Assembly: GCA_942492445.1 (NCBI GenBank)
Contig: CALOEW010000030.1
Coordinates: 8,293-72,292 of the forward strand
DNA from: NORP240 sp942492445
GTDB lineage: Bacteria > Pseudomonadota > Gammaproteobacteria > Pseudomonadales > Pseudohongiellaceae
Length of the DNA stretch: 64,000 nt
Direction: 5' to 3'
A model generated the notes under the pieces. The model made no database searches. It was not told the origin of the DNA and was given only the letters and a program-made list of their open reading frames with translations. The translations under genes and the position numbers were made by a program. The stretch's first letter is position 1, and each line of letters opens with the position of its first letter. Shown here one piece after another: positions 24,613 through 33,341 of the stretch.

Positions 24613-25667
24613 TCGGAAATTCACGCCGGTTCGGACTGGCTATTATACTGGCCGTGGCCTTTGTCGCTTTGTATCTGGCTCCTTCCGGGGAAGACGGAAA
24701 GCTCCTGGTTCTGTCGGGCTACACCATGGGAACAACATACCGGCTTCAAGTGGTGGAATCCACGGACGGAGTGAATTCAATCCGGATTCAGGAAGATATC
24801 GAGCGCTTGTTGAACCGGCTCGATCGCCAGGTTTTTTCAACCTATGCTGAGCAGTCGGAACTTTCCCGTTTCAATCGTTCTCCGATGGGGCAGCCGGTGC
24901 GGGTTTCCAGAGAGTTGCAGGACGTGGTCCTGCTGGCACAGGAAATCAGCGATCTGACCGGTGGTGCCTTTGACGTGACGGTGGGCCCTCTGGTAAACCT
25001 GTGGGGGTTCGGACCGGAGGCAGCCCGTGAGCGGGTTCCCTCCGAACAGCAGATTCAGGCTGCCCGCAACCAGGTCGGCTATCAGCACCTGGCAGTGAAT
25101 CAGGAACAATCGTCCCTGACCCGCAATGCCGATATTTATGTGGATCTCAGCGGCATAGCGAAGGGCTATGTGGTTGATCAGGTGGCGCTGTACCTGGACT
25201 CCATCGGTGTCGCCGGTTATTTTCTGGAGATAGGTGGCGAATTGAAGATCAAAGGGCTCAAACCCGGTGGTCAGAACTGGGTCCCCGCGTTAGAAAAGCC
25301 TGTGGATACCGGGTCCCGTGTTTTTACAATTCTGAATTCCCGGGGCGAGGAGCTGGCGGTCGCCGGCTCCGGGGATTATCGCAACTACTTTGAACTGGAC
25401 GGGGTCCGGTACTCTCATGAGATCGATCCACGCAGTGGCCGGCCTGTCTCACATCAGCTTGCCGCGGTCTATGTCATCGATGAACAGGCGGCGCGGGCGG
25501 ATGCGCTGGCTACAGCCCTGATGGTGACCGGTTACGAAGCCGGCATGGAACTGGCAGAAAGACTGAAGCTTGCGGTCTTCTTTATCGTCAGGGCGGGCGA
25601 TGAGTTCAGGGCGTATTACACGGAGCCGTTCGCGCACTTCGTGGAAAGCCAGGGGGTAAGCCAATGA
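24609..25667 (+). CDS. apbE: FAD:protein FMN transferase
   Basis: 352-residue flavin transferase that moves FMN from FAD onto the target threonines of NqrB and NqrC. An N-terminal hydrophobic anchor (FGLAIILAVAFVALYLAPSG) lacks the lipobox cysteine seen in many homologues, so it is probably membrane-tethered by an uncleaved helix. Family motifs YTMGTTYRLQVVE, GGAFDVTVGPLVNLWGFGP, VDLSGIAKGYVVDQV and the metal-site ADALATALMV are present. It overlaps nqrF by four bases and nqrM by four bases. Confidence 0.95.
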   Translation: MIGNSRRFGLAIILAVAFVALYLAPSGEDGKLLVLSGYTMGTTYRLQVVESTDGVNSIRIQEDIERLLNRLDRQVFSTYAEQSELSRFNRSPMGQPVRVSRELQDVVLLAQEISDLTGGAFDVTVGPLVNLWGFGPEAARERVPSEQQIQAARNQVGYQHLAVNQEQSSLTRNADIYVDLSGIAKGYVVDQVALYLDSIGVAGYFLEIGGELKIKGLKPGGQNWVPALEKPVDTGSRVFTILNSRGEELAVAGSGDYRNYFELDGVRYSHEIDPRSGRPVSHQLAAVYVIDEQAARADALATALMVTGYEAGMELAERLKLAVFFIVRAGDEFRAYYTEPFAHFVESQGVSQ

Positions 25668-25855
25668 CTACTGTAATTCTGAGTTTTCTGATCGTTCTGC
25701 TCTCGGTAACCGGGCTTTCAATCGGCGTTATCATGGGGCGTGATCCGCTACGGGGGAGCTGTGGAGGGCTGAACGGTTCCGGTGGATCAGGTGTCTGTGA
25801 TCTGTGTGCTGGCAAGCCTGGAAAATGTGAGGAAATGAACTCCCGGCAGAGCTAA
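25664..25855 (+). CDS. nqrM: NqrM assembly protein (DUF539)
   Basis: 63-residue membrane protein needed to mature Na+-NQR, thought to deliver iron to the NqrD/E centre. One N-terminal helix (ILSFLIVLLSVTGLSIGVIMG) is followed by four cysteines in GSCGGLN, CDLC and KC. It overlaps the apbE stop and closes the nqr operon. Confidence 0.93.
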   Translation: MTTVILSFLIVLLSVTGLSIGVIMGRDPLRGSCGGLNGSGGSGVCDLCAGKPGKCEEMNSRQS

Positions 25856-25881
25856 CCTGCCCTTTGAATGGACATGCCGAG

Positions 25882-27267
25882 ATGACAGCAAACCATTTTG
25901 ATATCGTGGTAATAGGGTCCGGACCCGCCGGTGAGGCGGCCGCAATGAATGCCAGGAAAAAAGGCAGGAAAGTGGCGGTGATCTGCGATCTTCCCCAGGT
26001 GGGAGGAAGCTGTACCCACCTGGGAACCATTCCCTCCAAGGCGCTCCGGCATGGTGTTAAGCAGATCATGCATTTCAACAGCAACCCCATGTTCCGTGAC
26101 TTCAGTGAAATTCACAAGATTACCTTCCCGCAACTGCGCAAGCACACCGAAAAAGTGATTTACGAGCAGGTCAAGATGCGTACCGGGTTTTACGAACGTA
26201 ACTTCGTGCCGGTTTTCAAAGGCATTGCCAGTTTTGTCGATAACACCACGGTCAAGGTCGGAAACCGCGGTGACTTTCTGACCGCGGACCACTTCATCAT
26301 CGCAACCGGGGCGCGCCCCTATCACCCGCCGGATGTGAATTTTTCCCATCCACTGGTGTTTGACAGCGACACCATACTGGACCTTGACCATTCCCCGCGC
26401 AAAGTTACCGTGATCGGCGCGGGCGTTATCGGTTGCGAGTACGCCTCGATTTTCGGCGGACTCGGCGCCAAAGTGGAGATCATCAACCCCGCCGACACCC
26501 TCCTGTCCTTCCTGGATTTTGAAATTTCCGATGCCCTGAGTTATCACCTGCGCAATGTCGGGGTACGCAGCCGGCACAACGAACTGTTCGAAAAGATGGA
26601 ATACCATGACGACCATCTGGTGACTTTTCTGCAGTCCGGCAAGAAGATCAAGAGCGACATCGTTTTCTGGGCAAATGGTCGCACCGGCAATACCGACAGG
26701 CTGAGCCTGGACAATGTTGGAATCGAGGTCAATTCCCGGGGGCAGATCGAGGTCGACAGAAGCTATCGCAGCTCGGCGGAAAACATCTACGCAGCGGGCG
26801 ATGTGGTAGGCTGGCCGTCACTGGCCAGTTCAGCCTACGATCAGGGACGTGCGGCATGCAATGCCATTGTCGACCCGGGGGAGTGCCACTACATCGATGA
26901 AGTGGCAACCGGCATCTACACCATTCCTGAAATCAGCACGCTGGGGAAAACCGAACGGCAGCTTACCAGGGAGAAGATACCTTACGAGGTCGGTAAGGCA
27001 TTTTTCAAAAACACGGCAAGGGGGCAGATCACCGGCGAGCAGGTGGGCATGTTGAAACTTATCTTTCATTTCGACACCCTGGAGATTCTCGGTATTCACT
27101 GCTTTGGCGACCAGGCTTCCGAAATTGTCCATATCGGTCAGGCGATAATGCGCCAGCCAGGCCCGGCTAATTCCATGAAATACTTTCTCAACACCACGTT
27201 CAATTACCCCACGATGGCCGAGGCGTATCGTATAGCCGCCCTGGACGGACTCAACCGGGTATTTTGA
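25882..27267 (+). CDS. sthA: Soluble NAD(P)+ transhydrogenase
   Basis: 461-residue FAD flavoprotein balancing NADPH and NADH. N-terminal FAD fold DIVVIGSGPAGEAAA; GGSCTHLGTIPSKALR replaces the redox disulfide of dihydrolipoamide dehydrogenase, diagnostic for SthA; second nucleotide fold VTVIGAGVIGCEYAS; then the C-terminal dimerisation domain. The start is ATG 25882 (MTANHFDIVV), not the in-frame TTG at 25864. It sits 26 bases after nqrM and may be cotranscribed with it, linking NADPH turnover to the NADH pool used by Nqr and Nuo. Confidence 0.96.
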   Translation: MTANHFDIVVIGSGPAGEAAAMNARKKGRKVAVICDLPQVGGSCTHLGTIPSKALRHGVKQIMHFNSNPMFRDFSEIHKITFPQLRKHTEKVIYEQVKMRTGFYERNFVPVFKGIASFVDNTTVKVGNRGDFLTADHFIIATGARPYHPPDVNFSHPLVFDSDTILDLDHSPRKVTVIGAGVIGCEYASIFGGLGAKVEIINPADTLLSFLDFEISDALSYHLRNVGVRSRHNELFEKMEYHDDHLVTFLQSGKKIKSDIVFWANGRTGNTDRLSLDNVGIEVNSRGQIEVDRSYRSSAENIYAAGDVVGWPSLASSAYDQGRAACNAIVDPGECHYIDEVATGIYTIPEISTLGKTERQLTREKIPYEVGKAFFKNTARGQITGEQVGMLKLIFHFDTLEILGIHCFGDQASEIVHIGQAIMRQPGPANSMKYFLNTTFNYPTMAEAYRIAALDGLNRVF

Positions 27268-27390
27268 ATTTTCGGCGAATCAGGCAACCCCTGGTGAATT
27301 CAGCTGGGTTTGCATTATAGTAATCAAGGCTACCCTGGTTGGACGCAGGGACTGTAACGCGGTGTCAGCCACAGATCCGGAGGAATAAGA

Positions 27391-27861
27391 ATGAAAAGAA
27401 CTGCCAAGGACATTCTGGAGGAAAAAGGTGGTCACATGGTGACCATAAGCGCAGATGCCACCGTGTATCAGGCGTTGACGCTCATGACCCAGAACCATGT
27501 CGGTTCCGTTGTAATAACGGAAAACGAGAAGATCGTGGGCATTTACACCGAACGCGATCTCATGTTCCATGTCCTGGAAGAAGGATTTGACGCCAGGACT
27601 GCCAGGATCCGTGACCACATGAGTGAAAAGCTGATTACTGCCAATGTCGCCGATCAGGCGCTTGAGCTTTATGACAAATTCCTCGGGCGCCGAATCAGGC
27701 ATCTGCTTATCGAAGAGAACGGGGACTATATCGGCCTGCTTTCAGTAGGGGATGTCATGAAAACCAACCTGCAGCAGAAAATCGAAGAACTGGAGGAACT
27801 CAACCACATGGTCAGCCTCGAGTACTACGAAAACTGGAAGGAGATACAGGCGGAGCGGTAG
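27391..27861 (+). CDS. CBS-domain pair protein
   Basis: 156 residues made of two CBS motifs (about 10-65 and 75-130), with VGSVVITENEKIVGIYTERD and RIRHLLIEENGDYIGLLSVGD, plus a charged C-terminal helix. Such stand-alone CBS pairs bind adenosine nucleotides and modulate partners; the partner is unknown. ATG 27391 has a GGAGGA ribosome site. It lies between sthA and nuoA, so a link to redox or energy state is plausible but inferred only from position. Confidence 0.85.
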   Translation: MKRTAKDILEEKGGHMVTISADATVYQALTLMTQNHVGSVVITENEKIVGIYTERDLMFHVLEEGFDARTARIRDHMSEKLITANVADQALELYDKFLGRRIRHLLIEENGDYIGLLSVGDVMKTNLQQKIEELEELNHMVSLEYYENWKEIQAER

Positions 27862-28419
27862 TTTGCGCTGACCAACGCCGAGACCGGATTTCGGGGAAAA
27901 GGACGAGCAGGTATTCCCGGTCACGGCTGCATGAATCGGACGGCTAATCCGGTAGTCAAAGCACTTGCCAACAATTCAAAAGGCGTGTTACTTTTGCGCC
28001 ACGCTAAGGTTTTGGTCCATACCGGTCAGGCCGATCAACTGACAAAAAATCCGTAAGCCGTAGTCTTCAAGCTTGCTTTATTTTCAGTGCCGGATTGCGG
28101 GGGTCTCTGCAGTCCGGGTTGCAGATTTATCGGGTTGCCTGAACAACAGAAGTATTGCTGTATGGGAAGTGGTAAGACAGTCTCACACCGATTCAACAGT
28201 CGTATCCGGCGAATTTTTGCAGTGCTGTCGGGCGATAGCCTGTCTGCTCCCTACCTCGCCCAACTCACTATTCCGAATGCCAGCAGGCCAGGCAGCAACA
28301 GCAGGGTACCGTTTAATAAGAAGTAAGAAGTTGACGTTTGAAAGGTATCTTAAAAGAAAAGTTCAGGTTTACTTGAGCAGTGACGATAGAGTAACTGGCC
28401 GCAGTATGCCTAAGGGGTA
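27862..28419. other. Long leader region before nuoA
   Basis: 558 bases without a recognisable gene. A 117-codon frame ends at 28423, but its translation resembles nothing and carries no clear ribosome site. The 12-base word GAAGTAAGAAGT at 28320-28331 recurs at 29558-29569 just before nuoC. I found no strong sigma-70 match, but the nuo promoter must be somewhere here. Confidence 0.5.
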
Positions 28420-28875
28420 TTGAGTTTGGAAGCTACAACCAGTTTTCTGGAGGCATTACGGCCGTTCTTGTTTTATTCGGCTGCCGTGCTGTTTCTGGTT
28501 CTCACCATGTTGGGGCTTTCCTACCTGCTGGGGCAGCGAACCAGCACACCCAACAAGAACCTGCCTTTTGAATCCGGTATCGTCTCGGTAGGTGACGCCC
28601 ACTTCAAGATCTCCGTTCATTTCTATCTTACTGCCATACTGTTCATCATTTTCGATCTTGAAGTGGTGTTTCTGTTCGCCTGGGCCGCGGTGGTCCGTGA
28701 AGCAGGGTGGCCGGGGTTTGTGGAGATTACCGTGTTTATCGTGATTCTGACAGCCGCTCTGATTTACCTGTGGCGAATTGGTGCCCTGGACTGGCGGACC
28801 CAGACGCAGAAACGGGAGTTACACAGGGTGAAAGGCCCGGGTGGTGTGGTGAACAAAAAGGAATTCAAGCTATGA
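28420..28875 (+). CDS. nuoA: NADH-quinone oxidoreductase subunit A
   Basis: 151-residue membrane subunit of the proton-pumping complex I. Three helices; the family signature NLPFESGIVSVGDAHFKISV and the FIIFDLEVVFLFAWA segment are present. It starts at TTG 28420 or TTG 28426; AAGGGG at 28412-28417 favours one of these and no ATG is available. First gene of a complete nuoA-N operon; the stop overlaps the nuoB ATG. Confidence 0.95.
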   Translation: MSLEATTSFLEALRPFLFYSAAVLFLVLTMLGLSYLLGQRTSTPNKNLPFESGIVSVGDAHFKISVHFYLTAILFIIFDLEVVFLFAWAAVVREAGWPGFVEITVFIVILTAALIYLWRIGALDWRTQTQKRELHRVKGPGGVVNKKEFKL

Positions 28876-29513
28876 GCTGGCATCTGCAGAAGCCGGAAGA
28901 TGCTCCATCTGCGCGGCGTGGTGACAACACCTTCGACGAGTACCTGCGCCGTAATGTAATGATGACCAAACTGGAAGATATGATTGCCTGGGGCCGGAAG
29001 AATTCAATTTGGCCTTTCAATTTCGGGTTGTCGTGCTGCTACGTGGAGATGGCTACCGCATTTACAAGCCGCCACGATATCGCGCGTTTCGGGTCCGAGG
29101 TTATCAGGGGTACACCACGGCAGTCGGATCTGATCGTGATCGCCGGAACGGTATTTCGCAAGATGGCCCCCGTTGTGGAGTTACTGTACGAGCAATTGCT
29201 GGAGCCGCGCTGGGTCATCTCCATGGGTTCCTGTGCCAATTCCGGAGGCATGTACGACATTTATTCCGTAGTCCAGGGGGTGGACAAATTTCTCCCCGTG
29301 GATGTCTACGTTTCCGGCTGCCCGCCAAGGCCGGAAGCGCTGTTGCAGGGGCTGGTTCTGCTTCAGGAGTCGATCGGCTCCGAACGTCGGCCCCTCAGCT
29401 GGGTTATCAACGACCAGGGTATCCATCGGCGCGAGGAAAGAACTGTACAGCGAATCCGCCGTCATGACGACAGGATAGCCGCCACGGAACTTCGTTCGCC
29501 CGATGAAGTTTGA
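28872..29513 (+). CDS. nuoB: NADH-quinone oxidoreductase subunit B
   Basis: 213-residue peripheral-arm subunit carrying the terminal cluster N2 that reduces quinone. Cluster ligands: the tandem cysteines in GLSCCYVEM, GSCANSGG and SGCPPRPEAL. ATG 28872 overlaps the nuoA stop (ATGA). A 59-base AT-rich spacer separates it from nuoCD. Confidence 0.97.
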   Translation: MSWHLQKPEDAPSARRGDNTFDEYLRRNVMMTKLEDMIAWGRKNSIWPFNFGLSCCYVEMATAFTSRHDIARFGSEVIRGTPRQSDLIVIAGTVFRKMAPVVELLYEQLLEPRWVISMGSCANSGGMYDIYSVVQGVDKFLPVDVYVSGCPPRPEALLQGLVLLQESIGSERRPLSWVINDQGIHRREERTVQRIRRHDDRIAATELRSPDEV

Positions 29514-29528
29514 ATAAATTAAAAACCC

Positions 29529-29534
29529 TATAAT
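29529..29534 (+). promoter_or_regulatory. Candidate internal -10 between nuoB and nuoCD
   Basis: Perfect TATAAT inside a conspicuously AT-rich 59-base spacer (29514-29572), followed by the repeated word GAAGTAAGAAGT at 29558-29569. No -35 match at 17 bases. Could support internal transcription of nuoCD-N. Confidence 0.3.
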
Positions 29535-29572
29535 ACAACAAGATAAAAAGCACAAGTGAAGTAAGAAGTAAC

Positions 29573-31363
29573 GTGGAAACAGCCGAGAGTATCAAGTTGG
29601 ACAAGGCCGGGAAGTCGTCTCCTACAAGCGCGCTGCTGCAACAGATAGGCGAGCGATTCGGCGCGCACATTCTGGCCCGGCAGGTGACCTGTGACGGGAT
29701 CCCCACTTTCTGGATAGATCGTGGCAACCTGAAGGAGTTTCTGCGCTTTCTGAAAAATGAGTCGGAACCGGGCTTCGAAATGCTGCTCGATCTGACCGCC
29801 ATCGACGAACGGATGCGGGTGTATCGGGATGGTCAGCCGGTCAGCGAATTCACGGTGGTTTACCATCTGATGTCTTTCCGCGGCAACGTGGATCTGCGGG
29901 TCAAGGTGCCATTGCAGGATGCGGATCTGTCATTGCCGACCGTCTCCGATATCTGGCCCAGCGCCAACTGGTATGAACGCGAAGTGTGGGACATGTTCGC
30001 GGTCAGGTTCGACGGTCACCCCAACCTTTACCGCTTGATTCTGCCGCCCACCTGGAAAGGACACCCGCTGCGCAAGGAACATCCTGCCAGGGCCACCGAG
30101 ATGGATCCTTACTCACTGGATGAAGACAAGGAGAAAATTGAGCAGGAAGCCCTGAAATTTCGCCCCGAAGAGTGGGGTATGGTCCGAAAGTCCGAAAACT
30201 CGGAATTCATGTTTCTCAACCTGGGTCCGAATCACCCCAGCGTCCACGGCGCCTTTCGTATCGCCCTGCAACTGGACGGTGAGATTGTGGTCGATGCGGT
30301 TTCGGATATCGGCTATCACCACCGTGGAGCCGAGAAGATGGGGGAGCGTCAGTCCTGGCACACCTTCATACCTTACACCGACCGGATCGATTACCTGGGT
30401 GGAGTGATGAACAATCTGCCCTACGTCATGGCGGTGGAGAAGATGGCGGGCATAGAAGTGCCGGAACGCGCCAAGGTTATCCGGGTCATGCTGGCGGAGA
30501 TGTTCCGTCTGTGCAGCCACCTGCTGTTTTACGGCACGTTTGCCCAGGACGTGGGCCAGCTGTCGCCAATCTTCTACATGTTCGTGGAGCGAGAGCGGAT
30601 TTTCAATATCATAGAGTCCATCTGCGGCGCCAGAATGCACCCGGGTTGGTTTCGGATTGGTGGAGTTGCGCAGGATCTCCCCAGAGGGTGGGACAAACGG
30701 GTGCGGGAATTGCTCGACTTCATGCCGAAGCGTCTGCACGATTACGACAAGATGGTAATGGATAACGGAATTCTGAAACGTCGTACTCAGGGAGTAGGCG
30801 TTTACGACACCGGGCAGGCATTCGACTGGGCGATCACCGGTCCGGGGCTGAGAGCGACGGGTCTGGAATGGGATTATCGTAAGCAGCGTCCCTACAGCGG
30901 GTATGAAAATTTCGACTTCGATGTGCCCATTGCCATTAACGGCGACTGTTATGACCGCTGTGCAGTACGGGTGGAGGAAATGCGCCAGAGTCTGCGTATC
31001 ATCAAGCAGTGCGTGGACAACATGCCGGAGGGGCATTACAAGTCCGATCACCCCTTGACCACCCCCCCGCGAAAGGAGCGGACCCTGCAGGATATTGAGA
31101 CGTTGATCAACCATTTCCTCAATGTCAGCTGGGGACCTGTCATTCCGCCAAACGAAGTGACTGTGTCGATCGAGGCAACCAAGGGAATCAACAGCTATTA
31201 CCTGGTCAGTGACGGCAACACCACGTCCTATCGAACCAGGATAAGGACACCGTCGTTTGCACACCTGCAGATGATTCCGGAAATCAGTCGGGGGTTCATG
31301 TTGCCGGATCTCATCGCCATTATTGCCAGTATTGATTTTGTCATGGCTGACGTAGATCGCTAG
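29573..31363 (+). CDS. nuoC: NADH-quinone oxidoreductase fused subunit C/D
   Basis: 596-residue fusion of NuoC (about 1-190) and NuoD (about 205-596), as in E. coli and Pseudomonas (nuoCD). The NuoC part has YEREVWDMFAVRFDGHPNL and HPLRKEHPA; the NuoD part has NLGPNHPSVHGAFRIAL, DIGYHHRGAEKMGERQSW and the C-terminal DLIAIIASIDFVMADVDR. Together with NuoB it forms the quinone-binding pocket. GTG start at 29573 behind an AAGAAG-rich site. Confidence 0.96.
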   Translation: METAESIKLDKAGKSSPTSALLQQIGERFGAHILARQVTCDGIPTFWIDRGNLKEFLRFLKNESEPGFEMLLDLTAIDERMRVYRDGQPVSEFTVVYHLMSFRGNVDLRVKVPLQDADLSLPTVSDIWPSANWYEREVWDMFAVRFDGHPNLYRLILPPTWKGHPLRKEHPARATEMDPYSLDEDKEKIEQEALKFRPEEWGMVRKSENSEFMFLNLGPNHPSVHGAFRIALQLDGEIVVDAVSDIGYHHRGAEKMGERQSWHTFIPYTDRIDYLGGVMNNLPYVMAVEKMAGIEVPERAKVIRVMLAEMFRLCSHLLFYGTFAQDVGQLSPIFYMFVERERIFNIIESICGARMHPGWFRIGGVAQDLPRGWDKRVRELLDFMPKRLHDYDKMVMDNGILKRRTQGVGVYDTGQAFDWAITGPGLRATGLEWDYRKQRPYSGYENFDFDVPIAINGDCYDRCAVRVEEMRQSLRIIKQCVDNMPEGHYKSDHPLTTPPRKERTLQDIETLINHFLNVSWGPVIPPNEVTVSIEATKGINSYYLVSDGNTTSYRTRIRTPSFAHLQMIPEISRGFMLPDLIAIIASIDFVMADVDR

Positions 31364-31420
31364 CCGAATAGAAAAGCCGGATCCCGGGTAACAGATAAAA
31401 CAGAAAGTGGCCGTAAAAAA

Positions 31421-31966
31421 ATGAATTCAAACCTCATAGCCAGCAGCGGTGCTGCCGTTAAGATTCAGGCTCGGGAGTTGACCGCAAGTGAAATCGAGGA
31501 AATCGAACACGAGTTGACCTTGTATCCCGACAAGCAGGCGGTTGGGCTGGAGGCACTCAAGATCGTGCAGAAACACCAGGGCTGGGTCTCCGATGAAAGC
31601 CTGCACGCGATCTCCCGCTATCTGGATATTCCAGTCAGCGAACTGGAAGGGGTGGCGACATTTTTCAATCTGGTCTTCCGGCGGCCGGTCGGCAAACACG
31701 TGATACTTTTTTGTGACAGTGTCAGCTGCTGGATCATGGGCTGCGAGGATATCCGCCAACATATCACCGAAAAGTTGGGGATCGACTACGGCGGAACCAC
31801 CGAAGACGGTGAATTCACCTTTATCCCGGTGCCCTGCCTGGGGGATTGTGATCGTGCCCCGGTGATGATGGTCGATGAAAATCAGCACCGCAATCTGACT
31901 GCAGAGAAAGTCGATGCCATCATTCAACAATATCGCAATAACGGGACCGGTGATCAGGGTAGTTGA
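31421..31966 (+). CDS. nuoE: NADH-quinone oxidoreductase subunit E
   Basis: 181-residue subunit with the 2Fe-2S cluster N1a, ligated by CDSVSC and PCLGDCD. It begins with a polar segment followed by the four-helix KQAVGLEALKIVQKHQGW region. ATG 31421; the stop lies 15 bases before the nuoF ATG. Confidence 0.96.
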   Translation: MNSNLIASSGAAVKIQARELTASEIEEIEHELTLYPDKQAVGLEALKIVQKHQGWVSDESLHAISRYLDIPVSELEGVATFFNLVFRRPVGKHVILFCDSVSCWIMGCEDIRQHITEKLGIDYGGTTEDGEFTFIPVPCLGDCDRAPVMMVDENQHRNLTAEKVDAIIQQYRNNGTGDQGS

Positions 31967-31980
31967 GAAGTCGTCGAACC

Positions 31981-33261
31981 ATGGATAAACCGCTTACTAA
32001 AAATATCGATTTGAGCAGGCCCCCGCTGGAACTGGTTCAGTACCAGGCGGCAGGCGGCTACGAGAGCGTCCGCAGGATTGCCGCAGGGCTGTCGCCTGCC
32101 GACGTGCTGCAACAGGTCAAGGATTCCGGTCTGAAAGGGCGTGGTGGTGCCGGGTTTCCAACCGGGCTCAAGTGGAGTTTCGTTCCAACCGGCGAAAATG
32201 CCCCGCGAGAGAAATACCTGGTCGTCAATGCTGACGAAATGGAGCCGGGGACATTCAAGGACCGATTGCTGATGGAAGGCGACCCCCATCTTTTGATCGA
32301 GGGAATGATCATCGCCGCTTACACGATTCAGGCCAGCAGAGCCTACATTTTTCTGCGTGGAGAATACATCCGCTCGGAGAAGGCCCTGAAGAAGGCGATC
32401 ACCGAAGCTCACGGAGCGGGATTACTGGGGAAGGATATTCTGGGTACGGGTTTCGATCTGGAAATTATTCTGCACACTTCCGCCGGGCGCTATATCTGTG
32501 GCGAGGAGACAGCGCTTCTCAATGCCCTTGAAGGGAAGCGTGCCAATCCCCGCGCCAAGCCTCCGTTCCCCCAGGTGAGTGGGCTCTGGGGTAAACCGAC
32601 CATCGTCAACAACGTGGAAACAATCTGCAATCTGCCCGGTATCATCAGTCACGGGGTGACCTGGTACCAGGGGCTTGGCAAGGGTGTTGACCACGGCACC
32701 AAGCTGTTCGGTGTCAGTGGCCGGGTGCGCAACCCCGGGTGTTGGGAACTGCCATTCGGAACCACAATTCGCGAAGTGATCGAGGAACACGCGGGGGGTA
32801 TGCAGGATGGGTATCAACTGAAGGCGTTTCTGCCAGGCGGCGGGTCGACGGATTTTCTGCTGCCTGAACATCTGGATCTGGCATTGGACTACGACGTTAT
32901 CGGCAAGGCCGGTAGTCGGCTGGCAACTGGAACGATGATTCTTCTTGACGACCGGACCTGTCCGGTAGGCATGGTGGGCAACCTGATGCGCTTCTTCAGC
33001 CACGAGTCCTGTGGCTGGTGCACGCCATGTCGTGACGGGCTGCCATGGATAGAACAGATTTTTGTCGATCTCGAAGCGGGGCGGGGGTCGGAAAAAGACC
33101 TGGGAATCCTTGAAGATCACCTGGATTACCTCGGTCCGGGGCGCACGTTCTGTGCCCTGGCCCCTGGCGCTATGGCACCGCTTGGCAGTGCCCTGCGGCA
33201 CTTCCGGCAGGAGTTTGAAGATCACGTAGCCGGAAAGAAATGTCCCTACACCCGGCACTGA
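31981..33261 (+). CDS. nuoF: NADH-quinone oxidoreductase subunit F
   Basis: 426-residue NADH-binding subunit with FMN and 4Fe-4S cluster N3. Motifs: GRGGAGFPTGLKW (FMN/NADH Gly-rich), ICGEETALLNALEGK, ESCGWCTPCRDG with the fourth ligand in RTFCALAPG. ATG 31981 (MDKPLTKNIDLSRP) is preferred over the TTG at 31963 that overlaps the nuoE stop. Confidence 0.96.
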   Translation: MDKPLTKNIDLSRPPLELVQYQAAGGYESVRRIAAGLSPADVLQQVKDSGLKGRGGAGFPTGLKWSFVPTGENAPREKYLVVNADEMEPGTFKDRLLMEGDPHLLIEGMIIAAYTIQASRAYIFLRGEYIRSEKALKKAITEAHGAGLLGKDILGTGFDLEIILHTSAGRYICGEETALLNALEGKRANPRAKPPFPQVSGLWGKPTIVNNVETICNLPGIISHGVTWYQGLGKGVDHGTKLFGVSGRVRNPGCWELPFGTTIREVIEEHAGGMQDGYQLKAFLPGGGSTDFLLPEHLDLALDYDVIGKAGSRLATGTMILLDDRTCPVGMVGNLMRFFSHESCGWCTPCRDGLPWIEQIFVDLEAGRGSEKDLGILEDHLDYLGPGRTFCALAPGAMAPLGSALRHFRQEFEDHVAGKKCPYTRH

Positions 33262-33341
33262 CGTGTGCGGGCAGGTGAAGATCGTCGGTTGCAATTGAAC
33301 GGGAAAGCAGGACAACAAGCAGTACAATTGGAGAAAGTGCA

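Noticed and set aside
28073..28423. 117-codon ORF before nuoA
   Set aside because: Its translation has no recognisable domain, no clear ribosome site and mixed composition; treated as chance frame in a non-coding leader.
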